Assembly (NCBI RefSeq): GCF_900496995.4
Contig: NC_044014.1
Coordinates: 6,770,001-6,834,000, forward strand
Length of the DNA stretch: 64,000 nt
Origin: Aquila chrysaetos chrysaetos
Taxonomy: Eukaryota > Chordata > Aves > Accipitriformes > Accipitridae
Direction of reading: 5' to 3'
In this document: piece by piece, positions 33,131 to 45,857 of the stretch
How positions within the stretch are numbered: position 1 is the first letter of the stretch
Layout of the letters: every line of letters starts with the position of its first letter
Program-made: the position numbers and the translations under genes
Notes under the pieces: generated by a model
The model's input: only the letters and a program-made list of their open reading frames with translations
What the model was told of the DNA's origin: nothing
Databases searched by the model: none

Positions 33131-36100
33131 GCAGGCTCCGGGAACACGAGTAGGAAAGTAAATAATGTACAACGGGGAGCTGCTGTACTGCTCCGGCCGG
33201 TCCCTGCTGCAGCTCCAAGTCTGGTACCTCGGAGCCCGCATGTCGGGCAAGCGGTGGCCGTGGAGAATCCACAGCCATCCCACACGCTCGAGGGTCCCTT
33301 GGCGGGGGCACGATCGCCCCTTAACTCCTTCCGACTGCCCCGGCTAGCGAGCGAAAGCCCAGGGTTCCTCCCAAAAGCTCCTTGCCCAATGACTGGCAAT
33401 TCGGGGTTAGAGTTGACAAGTAACAAAAATAACGTTTCTTCCCGAACAAGGGTGTGAGCAGGCACTGTTCTCCAGATTCAACTGGTTTGAACCTTCTCAG
33501 CTCTTTGCAAACACGTGTCTCAGTCCTCAGTTTCACCTAGAAATACATCGGAAGGCAAAAAATGTGTCTGTGAGCCTTAAAATCGTCTCTTTCTCCCTGG
33601 GTGCTGTATCAGCGTGTCATGCACTCAGTGTGTTTAGTTGGAGGTAACTGTGCTTCACAATTACACCACTCGTCATCTGACAGTCACACGAACGGCCACA
33701 GATGCCTGCTGATAGTTACTTTAAGTAGAAGAGTGAATGCACGGTGTCCCTCAAATGCAGACGTTACCTGCTACAAAACTATTTGCTTCAAAGAATTCCA
33801 GGTATGCATTCCTCAGAGATAGATGCTCATTACCCAAGTATCTCTTACTTCAGAAAAACCTGCCTGTTCACACTCCTGGGGACAGTCAGGATCTCCTCGC
33901 ACTTGGGGCAGGATCAAAGACCTCTCAATACAGCTTGACGCTGATAGCCATTCATCTTTTGACGGAACGGGTTTTGTTTATTACACCGACAAACCTAACA
34001 ATTGCTCAAACTTTCTCCTCCATTCCTGCAGCTCTTCCATCCTGCACATCCCTCACCTTCAGAACCACACTGTGGTCCATCACAGACCCGGTTTTATCTG
34101 TCCTCATTGTGGCGTGCCTTTGACTCATAACTATTGTAAACGGATCATTTTTTTCCCATAGCATTTACTTTCAGATGTCTGTATCATCATCACCATTACT
34201 GACTTAACCTATTTCCTACAGCAACAAGTCACATACCTGGCACATCTCACAGTCAGTCCTGGACTGCGGTGCCTATCCCTGGACACATCTCCTCCCTCTG
34301 CTACCTCTCATGCTCTCTCAGTGACATAAGACCTCTGCTCAGCCACACTACTGTCAGCAGTTGCCTCAAAAGATGTAACAGCAGAGATTTATTCTGCTTC
34401 CAATCTGTAGAGATCTGCAGAGGAATTTCACTCTCTGTCTCGTAACAGAAAGGCATGCTTAGACCATATGTTCTCTGTAGCATATGCCAGAGTCTTTGTC
34501 AAATCAACAAAAGCAGCTGATTCAGACACAGGGGACACAGATGTTAAAAGGTCTTGCAGGAAAATTACTCCTGTAAGTTGAGGAAGTGATACAGATGGGG
34601 TTTGTAGCTGCAGCTGACAGCTAACCATATACGCAGCAGAGGCAATGAATAAGGTCAGCAAGTAGGTGAAAAAATAATAAAAGAAAAATTCAAAGGGGTA
34701 GCTAACAGCCTTAAATTAGATATTTTTGTGAGGACACGCCCAGCTAAGAAACGGAGGGGATTATATTTCACAGAAATTAGCATGCGCTAGTGGTTCCGGA
34801 TTCACTTGAGCTGTTGCAGGAAAGAAACCCGTGGCTGTACAATCATCCAGCTGGAGAGAAAGCAGTCTGGGCTGAGGAGGAAAAGCATTTTAGTGATTGA
34901 ATTTAGTTGGCTAGACCTCATGCTTTTTCTGTTAATTGAATTGTCTTCCTTGACAAGTAGGTTTTAGCCTGGTTTCTTGTGAAGGTGAAAGGACTCCCAG
35001 CTAGGTGGGTTATGTGGGATGGCAGTACAGGGATTCACTTTTTGTTCTCTTGTACCATGCTGTCACTGGGCCATAACTGCAACCGTGAGGCAATGTGGCT
35101 TCTAGTTTATATTGTCATTAGCCATATTTCAGATCAGAATGATTTATGGAAATGTTCATGTAAGGAAGACTGCCAAGCAAAAATCTTGGGTTCAGGAAAA
35201 TTTGTTATTAAGATAAGTAAATCTCTGTAGTGTCTGACTAATCTCAGATGAGACTCCAGGCTCAAGGTCTATATATTCCATTTCAGAATGGAAAACAATC
35301 AAGAAGCATTTGCTATTTTTTGTCTTCTTCATATAGGTGCAAACACAGCACTCCTGACTTCTCCAGGTGCCTATCTGCACAGTGCTTTGCACAGCCAGGA
35401 GTACCGGTCTAAGCATTTGCGCCAGGGTGTTCCAATACAACTAGAAACTGTGTAATTGTAGCCACCCAGAGTTAATAAATTCTACAGGGTCTTCACGTGT
35501 TTCTTTGTCTTGAAAATGGGCTGATTCTAGGTAAAGCAGCTAGAAAATTATTAGGCTTGTATGCACAACTGGATTTCCAAGGATTAACCCAGGACCCCAA
35601 ATCAAAGCAAAGCGATTCCTTCCTCAAGCCATCAATTGCATCATTTCTCAATTTTGACCTTAGAAATGTGGAGAGAATTGGCCTCAGCTTCTGAGTTACA
35701 CGATGGCCTGTGGTTACTTGCGTCTGTAGGTACGGCTACTTTCCAGAAACCTCAGGACAGCGTTAATACACTAGACAGAGTATGGACCACCCTGGGGAGT
35801 CACTGCACGCTGCCGCATCTCCCTTGGTGGATGGATCAGGAAATGTCTGCAGGGGTGATCTGCTTCATCCACAGTTCACATCAGGTCTCTGGTTACAGAT
35901 CTGTCCGAGATGGTCGAGTATGTTTGTGTGGCCTGTTCTGCTGCAAAGAGCTCCCTCTTAGAAGCCCTAGCTCAGGTTGTCTGAAGCAGCACTGTTGTAA
36001 CAATAAAATTGTTATTCGCTGTATAAACAAGTAGATATCTCTGTTGTGTCAGGAAACAACGTGTCTTGCAGTGAGCTCTAATAGGCTTTCTGCCTCCTGA

Positions 36101-39100
36101 GTACCCGTGGCAATTTAGCAGGTCACTTGAACAGAAAAGGCACTGTTAATCAGTACTGTGAGTTAAAACATTTGTTCTGGATCAGGCATTGTAGAAAGCT
36201 GTTATTGATGAACCTGTGGGTAAGTGATGCATATGGCATGTGTCTAGTGCTGTATTTCTAAGCAGGCATCAGTCCAAGTTCTGTGCTGGATGCATTTAAG
36301 ATTAGTCATATGAAAGCTCTGTTAATAAATGCAGCGAGCACACAGGCTTTCTCAATCTTCAGCTTCGAGAGACATGATGAATTTGACCAGCATGATTTCC
36401 ATCACCTGGTGTTTCACCCAAATCCAGAGTATCAATACTAAATAGCTCAGAACTTCAATGGTTGCATTTTGAATATCCTGCTCCAGGTACACGAACCATT
36501 TCAGCTAAAAGCAAAAAGGTCTCAGCTAAGGATTCTCTGCTAACTGTAACCGGAGACATACAGATGTTTGGCTTCACAGTTTGTTCAGAATTGTGGACTT
36601 GTTTGCACCAACAGTACAAAAAAAGAGCCACTGATAGAATTGGGCCCCATATTTCAGAAAATTAAAGATACAAAGTGATTGATAATCTCGTACTAATCTG
36701 CCATTTATGCTACAGACCACTTTTGACTTGATTTTCAGTGTTTGTTTGCTACATAATTTAGTGTAACTGCCGATGAAGTAGATAGATAGCCATCCACAAA
36801 TGGTCTGTACATCCACACTGCTGTACTGGTGCAGACATTGTATGGTTCATAGAGCTTGACCATGTCATCTGCTTATTGGAGTTACAGTAATAATATGCAA
36901 ATTATTTGATAGATAAATATAGTTCCTATGAACTTTAATAGAAAATGCAAAACATTAATGAGAAAATAGAGTGATAAGTATACTGTCTGAATGGAGAAAA
37001 GCTTTTTAAATGTACCTGTTGCAATCACAGTGCAACTACACTAATCTGGGCGTTCACAAAGCACATACCCAGATTTCCAAATCTCAGATTTTTGGAACCT
37101 GAAGAAGACTCCAGAAGCTAATTCCAGTATAAACAATTTTTTTTTTTCCTTTTGCCTTTTTATTTCCACCTGGAATGCAACCTGCCTTAAATCAGGAAGT
37201 GAATCTGGCTGTGAACACAGCGAAAACAGCTTTAATTTCTGTGATCTGTATGCGTAGAAAGCAAAATTCAATCCAGAACATAGACAACTTGGATTTTTAG
37301 AGCTCCTCATTTTCCTAATATGTTATGAATGGCATATATAAGCTAAATTAATACTTACAAAATAGGCGTTGTTAGTTGACCATTCCCTGTTCTTCCTGAG
37401 TCAGTCAGACAGAAGCCTAAGGATACAGCTCTTTGGTGTAAGAGCTGTCTGGGTCTAGCCAGGGAGGAGGATAACCTTGCCTTACTTCGTTAGAAATCAG
37501 GAGAATGACTCAGAGTCCATCTCAGCCGGCTTTTTTTATTGCTGCAGTGGTCATTACCCATTAGTATTTACAGGCCTCCACCTAGTGGATAAACTGCTCT
37601 TCTGTACTCCAGGCTGCAATGACCCAAATGTACCTTGGGACATCTGGGTTACTTTTTCAAGGTTTACTAGCAAATCTCGGTCCAAAAAAGAACAATTTCC
37701 AGAGCTGAGTGTGCCCAATAGCAGGCACGGTACAGAGGCTGGGAAAAACAACTGAAAAGGGAACTTGAAAACCCTCTTTCATGAGTAACCTGATCCTTTT
37801 ATAAGCAATAGCAGAATATGGCACATGTGGAGGCAGAAGTATTTCTCCAGTTTCTGTGGGTACTGCAAGTGATTTAACGATATCGGTGCTCTGTCCCTAA
37901 TCATCCATTCAAAATATTTTTATTCCCTTGAATTGAAGAAGCGGATGCACAGCTGATAGCATCTCTGTCTCTCTCCCTGGCACACTGGAGTCTCAAAGGA
38001 AGCAGCAGACTAAGAGGGAAGAGAAAAAAATGCACGTCCTTTAGTCTGTGCTCCTTCTGGCTCTCCTTCTTGGAGCAGCATCTGGCTGGGAATTCAGCTT
38101 TGGAAGTGCTAGCATTTCCTAGCCATACAAAGAGCTCTTTGGGTCCCTGCCAGGAATGCAAGCCCTCCACTTCTAGGAGTGTAGCTGGCTGCTCAAGGCT
38201 GGCTCACTGATAGGAGCAGTTGAGAAGAGTTGGAAGAAGCATCAGTTCCTCCCCCCTGCTTTCTCCTGGGAGCTGCTTCCAGCTGAGTTCTCACTCCAGG
38301 CCCCCACCAAAGCTACACTACGGCTGCACTGCCATTATTACTATTTACCTATGTAGGAAATCCATCATTCAGACGTCTGACAATTCTATCAGCAGGATGG
38401 GCAGATGTGAGGTGGAGAGCTTCTGGACAGCGTTACTAGTTGCATCAGCTATCTGATCAACGTAGACATTTACACATCTACTCAATGCTGCAAACAAGCG
38501 AGCAGGTAAAACTAAAACTCCTGGGTGGCACAGAATGTACATGTTATTTTAATGGAGAACATTACCTTGTCTCTGCTGAGCTTTGAACTGCCAAGAAGTC
38601 AGGACAAATCTTCACTTGCACAATAACCTTCAGAAGATGAAATTCTATAGAAAACCATGCTTATAGGTAGACTCGTGAAAAAGTGAGTTTTGTCATGGTG
38701 TATTTTAATACACATGTAATACATGTACTGTCTTTAGCAGTAAGGAAATCCAAGCAGAAAATCTTAGTCTGCATACTCCTGAAAAAACCAAAACAACATT
38801 CAGAGGAGGCATTTATAAAATTCTCCTGATCGGAGGAGTGAATCCTTCTCATTATAATCACTTTCCTCTAATTTCCTTGCTAATGGAGTTGGGTAAACAT
38901 CCCACCTCTAGCAGGGGCTCCGACTCATGTTCACATGTGAATTTGGATAGGATGGCTCGGTGATTACTGCTTATACCTCTCAGCTTTGTCTCCTGCAGCA
39001 GCCTATCCCTGCAACAGGGACACAGAATGAAACATCTCCGCTACGCTGCAGTCCACAACCTGCAGATTAATTTGAACTGTTGCTAATTTCCTTCTTAAAT

Positions 39101-41256
39101 TAGAACAGAGGACTGTAATCTGTAGCTCTTGATCACATATTATCTTCTTCTGCCATCCCTGCTCAAGGGTCAGTAATGCCTGACAGGGCAGAGAGGTAGG
39201 AAAGCTGCGACTCCACTTCTGCTCAACTGGCTGAGTCAGAACTGCATCTCCAGAGTTTCAGAGGAAGACTGAAACCTGGATAATGCATAAAACCTGTAGT
39301 TCATTGCAGCGGTAGGGGAATACTTTCCAAACTTAATCAATTTTCTGAAACAGAAGATCAGATGATGCTTATCTTAGTTGGCAGAACTGCTGTTATTATA
39401 AATGGTGATAACAATCTTCCCCCCCCCCCCCAAATTCTGGTCCGCAGTAGCTAAAAAGATTGTTCCCAATCTTTAGCTCATTTTAACCAGAACAAGGCTG
39501 TTTTCTTTCCCAGTGTTTATATTTCTAAATAGTCCAGGGCACTGGAAAACTAGATTTTTATTTCTAAGTGCATATTGCAAATTTTCTCATATCTTTCTAT
39601 ATTCTCATATTTTATTTTATTTTATTTTATTTTGGGCTGAACATCATCTATTCTGTATTCTTTTGTGGCTTAAATATCACCTCTATTAAAAAAATTACAG
39701 ACGGTGCAAAACACAAAACCAGTGGATCTGATTTCCAGAGGGTTATGCTGGCATAGAAAGATCCTTGCTAAGCTTTAGGACAGCACAGCCCTCCTTTTGT
39801 TCCCTGGTGCTGGGAATGTGGCCTGGAAGTTAGCTGGAGAAGATCACTTCCAACCTTCAGCAAATCCTGAGGTGCCAAAATAGTCTGCCTTGGCAAGGTG
39901 AGTGAGCCAGAGAACAAGTCTGCTGCCCTGGTCTCTCCTTCCATCCCACAAAACCTTTTGAGCTTTCTTAATTGTTGGTGAACTTCATTGAGAAGGAAAT
40001 CTTTACTTTTTTTGTCTTTGTGTAGAAAAATCAGAATATCATCCCAGAATAATCCCATGCTTAGGGCAGTCACTGGATTGTGATTCAAGTCTCTTGGCTC
40101 TTACCCAAATCAAAGACTTTAACCTTTATTTCTTACAGCCCAGTTGAATGAACTCTATACCACAAGATCATTGCATGTGCTTTTTCTGTCTTTTCTCATC
40201 TGAAAATTGTACTATCAAAGCTTGTAGTCCTGACAAGTTTGGTTTCAAGGAGTCAGCAGGTTCTGATGAGAAAGCTGGTGGGTTTGGGGGTTTTTTTTTA
40301 ATTCCTTAGACCCTTTTGAATAGCTTCTTTTTCATTTTCTTTTTTAGCCTGGTCCCAACAAAAAGATGTTTATGAAATTCTGCTGCCTGTCTGTCAGTCA
40401 CTCCTTTGAATCCGTGGCCACTTTCACATAAATTTGAGCAGGAAGAACGGTTCAAAAGCAACTGCATCCCAATACACTCCATGGAAATCAACAGCTGGGC
40501 AGAGGGGAGAAACTCATGCGAACATCTCCTGCAAAGGAAAGATGAGTAGAAGCCAGCTGCTCAACAGCTGGCCGCTGGCTAATCAGCATGGGCATAGCCC
40601 CGTCATGCAGTGTGGTATTTTTGCTCAATGGAGATGTTAACAGGAGCTTGGGAGAGGAAGAGAGACTAGAAATGACCAAATAATCCTTCTCATGATAAAC
40701 TCAAGCACAGCCATATTTTTATGTTAATGGTGTTTGTAAAGGTTATCTCCTGTAAGAAGCTGAGTGTGCTCCATGTGTATGTGTTTGATGAGTTTCTTTT
40801 CAAGACATCAAAACATGGAAATATGTGCAAAAAGCTAGCTCCTTATCTGCATTTGTTGAGGTCCATCCTGAATTAGGTACAAATTTTTGCTCTTAAAATT
40901 ATGTATTAAGCCTTTAGTCTCCACTCCTTTAATCAACAGGAGCAGAACCAAGTTCTGAGACTGAAGTTCTGCATGTTTCACCACACCTTTTAGCTCCACA
41001 TCTTCACTGGGAGCAAGGCCAAGTCCGAACATCCAGGAAGAACTTGCAAGAGAGGGAACTGAGCACACGAAGTTTGTAGCAATATCAAGTAGGCAGCAAG
41101 ACTCAGTAGAGTAATAAACAGTTTAAAAGATAGACTTGCATGACTGAGCCCTTGTACTGAATACACACTTAGCGTGGGATACTGTAAGCTAGTAGTGTCT
41201 AGACAAATATACTTTACATAGTTTTCTTTCTTCTCTAACATGAATGCAGCTAGAAG
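33131..41256. other. Intergenic DNA between BAG3 and TIAL1, left part
   Basis: About 8 kb with no recognisable exon or RNA gene. Contents seen: AT-rich unique sequence, a C-run at 39419-39430 and a (TTTTA)n microsatellite at 39608-39633. Frames such as 33737-34123, 35636-36034 and 37477-37755 have no family signature. Confidence 0.5.
39608..39633. repeat. (TTTTA)5 microsatellite
   Basis: About five tandem copies of a TTTTA pentamer. Confidence 0.85.
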
Positions 41257-41261
41257 ATTTC

Positions 41262-41409
41262 TATGGTGGGTTGACCCTGGCAATTGGCACCCGCTGTTCT
41301 TCAACGTGCAGCCTTTCGTTATATTTTCTCTCCCCCGTCCAGCTGAGGAGGGGAGTGATAGAACGGCTTTGGTGGGCATCTGGCATCCAGCCAGGGTCAA
41401 CCCACCACA
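41262..41409 (+). mobile_element. 148-bp mini-element with inverted ends and 5-bp duplication
   Basis: It is bounded by a perfect target duplication ATTTC (41257-41261 and 41410-41414). It begins TATGGTGGGTTGACCCTGGC and ends with the inverse, giving a perfect 18-bp terminal inverted repeat (TGGTGGGTTGACCCTGGC). Its right ~100 bases are closely related to the final ~120 bases of the LTR at 1361-2502, including 'ttatattttctct', 'gtccagctgaggagg' and 'gtgatagaacggctttggtg'. It is therefore a very short LTR-derived or LTR-related non-autonomous element. The left third does not match that LTR except for the inverted end. Confidence 0.75.
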
Positions 41410-41414
41410 ATTTC

Positions 41415-44400
41415 CAAAACCAAAATACATTAAGAGAATTTCAGGTTGCAGGTTTACACACTCGCTAGTCAAAGAATATCCAGGTGAATTTTGCACAGAA
41501 TCCCTATCCTGTTTCTATAATACATAGTTGTCTGTGCACATGGTTCCTCTTTTTGCCTGTTCCAGGACTAAAGTCTCAGAAACAAAATCTTTGTTAAGAG
41601 TTTTTGATACAAGGTTGTACATTCATAGCACGGTGTATTCATGTGACAGGAAATTATGTTTTAACTACACAATCAATGAGAGTGTAAAAAAGACACAGGA
41701 ACCTAGTATAATATTCTTGTTCATCATCATTTATCATAATTAAACAAAAATGTTGAGTGATTACAAAATATGCATAATGGACACAAATATATTTAAAAAA
41801 AATTAAGTCTTATGTCAGTAGTGTGGAATAACATCTCTTTTGGTTCTGAACAGGCAAATAAAGGCATATCTTGCACAGTTCTGCATGATGGTTTTGGTAC
41901 AATGAACTCTTGAACTGCAAGAACCAAAGCCTGGGGTAACTGTGATAAGCAGATTTAAGAAAATCATTATGTAGTCCAGGTGGTGGGAAATTTTCAACAG
42001 ATTGAAGTTACAGCAACTATGTGTTTTATAGTTTGATCTGGAAGAATAATGTAACAGCTGTCAGTACATCTGGCAAGAATTTGTTGAAACTTAAGTCCTG
42101 TAACTTCATGTTCAGTGAAGTCCTGAGTGAAAAAGAGTTATCGGAATTGGCTCCTCTGGTTAAGATTACCGGAGTTGCAGACAAACAAAAGGCACATTGG
42201 GACCTGGTCCATCTTCCATTCACCGCTCATCAAGTACATGTCTTCTGTTAAGATGTCCAGGGAATCATATTCTCTCGGATTATTTTTGCTCAGCTTACTG
42301 ACAGAAATGAAGATGCTGTGAATATCCTAGCTTTGGAAAGCAGCTCCAGTTAAGACAGAGATACCGTCTTCAAAGTTTCTTTTTGTTAGCTTCAGGCAAG
42401 CAAAACTGCATCAGTCTGTTTGTGTATTTAGCTCACTGATTTTGTCAGATCACATTTTGCTCCTGTTAGCCCTGTGGGATCACATCCAATGTTTTTTCAG
42501 AGTTTAGACTATGATCAAATAGGAACAGTGTGACATAACAGCAGGTTTTATCTTATTTTAGGATACATGTGTGTTTTGTTGTTGCAAAATAAGAGTTGAC
42601 AAATAGATGACAAATTCTGGATGGCATTTGAACTAAACTTTCATTAAGCTGGCAGCGTCTTTATGTTTATTTTTGGTGGAATGACCTTTTGATGTGTAAA
42701 GGCCCTAGATGCTTTCTGATTAAGTTATACTTCCACATGAGAAACACTTTCAGCTCAGAGGAATTACATGGGAACAATTGATGAAGATATCTTCTGCTTT
42801 CTCACGGCCTCCTGCTCAAATTGTAAGATAAGTAGGGGGGACAACACATTTACCTGAAACATAAAGCTGAAATGTCATTTGCTTTTTCTTAGTTGCAGTT
42901 CCTAGTGCTGTTTATCATTACAACCAGATGTTTTAGAAGAGTTGATGGGGTCGATGAGCTACATGAAAAACCAGAACTGACTCTCCTGGTTTTGACCTGT
43001 AGGTAAGAGTTCTTCCTCTTAGAAAAAGGTAACAGATGTTAAAATAAAAGAACATTTCAGTGCAGCTAAAATAAATGAGCATTTAAATGCAGCAAACCGA
43101 ACCTTCTTTGTGTTTTCTCATTTTTTAAATTTTTAATAGTTTGACTATTCCTTTTCCATTTACTTATGCATTACTGTTAATTAGTTTACATTGCTCAGCT
43201 CCCGTCTTGACCTAGCTCTGGTCTCCTACCTGTCTGCTGTGAGGGTATGTCTCTATGTGTGTGCTTAGCAGCTGCAAAATTCAAGTAGCTCAGACTATTA
43301 GCCCTGTCTCCTTGCAAATGTCAACCTTTCCTCTAAGTCGGATAAAACATAAATACATTTCATTTAGATGAAGCATCATGGTTTTGGGGGAGAAATTAAA
43401 AATAAAAACACAAACCCAAGGTCAGGAGTGGAAAGCATATTCTCAGGACATGATTTACGTTCAGGCTCCTTTCCTGGTTATATTCCATAATTCTGTGCTA
43501 AACCCCAGTTAGCTCACAGGAGTCTGACCAGTCTGACCAAGGGCTGGGTAACAGTCATGAGGAAACCCCTGAATTTTGCCCCAGGTGTTTCTATTACACA
43601 TCTGAAAGCTTCCATATTTGAAGAGTTATTTTAAGTCTCACTTCACCTGCTGTTCTTTGGAAGGATAATTTGATCCGTAAAGGAAGACAAATTAAAGTAA
43701 TTAGATTTAAAAGAGGCTGGATGTCAAGACTAACCCTTTTGCTGAAGTGAGGATGACGGAGAGGAAGAAAAGACTGTATTTAAGTCTTGTTTCCTTCCCC
43801 CTGCTTCTCAGCAGGGCTTTGACCTGACTGCCCTGCATCTTACAGAGTCACTGCTGCTCTGTGTTGTGCTGGAGAGTAGTCCCTCAAAGACACTCTCACA
43901 AACTGTGCCTCAGATTTCTCCCCTCCTGCCCTGTACCTTCCTTCTTGCTTCTGGGGAAGCAGCGGTGCCAGAGGCTGCACTGGCTTCTGCCTCCTGGGGT
44001 GTCCCTATTCCTAACTCCACGTTGCCCTCCCAGGGTAACTTGCACTACTTTCCAGGTAGACCTCCAGTGGTCTAAGGTAATGATTAGGAACTCGAACCTT
44101 TGTTGTGTCTGGATTTCCTCCATAAATCTGTAAAATGCAGGTTCTGTAGAATAATTAAAAAAAATAATTAAAAAGTGTTTTGATTTTAGAGCTGAGGTGA
44201 AGACAAGTTAGCAAACCATCTCTGCAAAACTTCACTGCCACAGTACAGCTTCCAGACTTGCCATATGTAATTAAGAATAAGGTATGCAAGCTAACAAGTT
44301 CTATTAGATAAGCTGCTCTGACAAAGAGATAAATCAAGAGGCTAGCCCAAAACTATTCCTTTGCTAGAGTCTATAGTTAGCAAAAACTGTTTGCAGGGAA

Positions 44401-45207
44401 TGTTGTTGTGACTTCAGCTGGCCACCGGAATAAGTAGGGTGGTGTGGGAAAAGAGATAACTGGGTGACCACAGATTATAAATGTTGTCTTAATTTCTCAT
44501 TTAACTCCTTTGTCATTTGATAACTACTTAATTTCATTCCTAAAGCTTCCTGCCATCTTTGTGAGTCATAGGTGTGTTGAAACAGAGGGCTGCTGACTTG
44601 GAGCGTCTGAGAGACTTTGTTTGCCGGCAGTTTCAGATGAGAATTGCTGTATCTTACTTGAAAATATCACTGGTTTGTCAGGAGATGGGAGACATTAAAT
44701 TTCTCTATAGACTTAAGTTTCTGTTTTCCATTTATCATACAAATTTAACAAAATACAAATTTGTTGAAGGTTCTTGTTATTAAGGAACACTTAATAAAAA
44801 AAGCAGTAAAGCAGCACTTTAGAGAGGCAAAACACCACATAAATGTTAAGTGTTATCTCTTGTTAAATGGTACATGCAGCTGTTTGAAAAAGTGTCTTGC
44901 ACAATCAAGAAGTGTCCTCAAGCCTCTCTACATCAGTAGAGAAAACTGACCAAGTAGAGCTGAAAAGCCGATCCTTTCACTACAGTGCAAGGTCAACTGT
45001 CTTGATTGTGTTTGTCCGAAAATCAGATCCACTTATTTTGACCTCATTCTCAGGTAATAAAGCAGCTATGAGGTATCATTTAGCTCCCATTACGCTCTGT
45101 CCAGATGGACTGTCAAAACCTCTTGCTTAAGCAAAAATAAACTTTTAACTCTGACAAGTGGGATCTAGCACCTGTGGTCGATACTCTGACATTGATTTTT
45201 ATATAGA
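41415..45207. other. Intergenic, nothing recognised
   Basis: AT-rich DNA with short frames only. No RNA gene or repeat family recognised. Confidence 0.5.
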
Positions 45208-45857
45208 TGTCCTGGTTTCGGCTGGGATAGAGTTAATTTTCGTTCTAGTAGCTGGTATAGTGTTACGTTTTGGGTTCAGTATGAGAATAATGTTGATAAC
45301 ACCCTGATGTTTTCAGTTGTTGCTAAGTAGAGTTTAGACTAAGGCAAGGAGTTTTCAGCTTCTGATGCCCAGCCAGCAGGAAGGCTGGAGGGGCACAAGG
45401 AGTTGGGAGGGGACACAGCCAGGGCAGCTGACCCAAACTGGCCAAAGGGCTATTCCATACCATGGGACGTCATGCCCAGTATATAAACTGGGGGGAGTTG
45501 GCCTGGGGGGGGATCGCTGCTTGGGAACTAACTGGGCACTGGTTGGCAGGTGGTGAGCAACTGCATTGTGCATCACATATATTCCAATCCTTTTATTATT
45601 ATTATTGTCATTTTAATATTGTTATCATTATCATTATTAGTTTCTTCCTTTCTGTATATTCTAATTCTTTCATCATCGTCATTATTGTTGTTGTTATTAT
45701 TATTTTCCCTTCCTTTTCTGTCCTATTAAACTGTCTTTATCTCAACCCACAGATTTTACTTTTTTTTCCCAATTCTCTCCCCCATCCCACTGGTGTGGGG
45801 GGAGAGTGAGCGAATGGCTGCATGATATTCAGCCGCCTGCTGGGTTAAACCATGACA
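45208..45857 (+). mobile_element. Solo LTR of an avian endogenous retrovirus
   Basis: It begins TGTCCTGGTTTCGGCTGGGA and ends AAACCATGACA, the ends of a very common bird LTR type. TATATAAA is at 45480-45487 and ATTAAA at 45725-45730 is the likely polyadenylation signal, with a U5 tail 'ctttatctcaacccacag' after it. That order sets plus orientation. ATT/CAT-rich simple sequence fills 45593-45710. The flanks (ATAGA on the left, GTCAG on the right) do not match, so no target duplication is visible. No internal retroviral genes. Confidence 0.85.
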
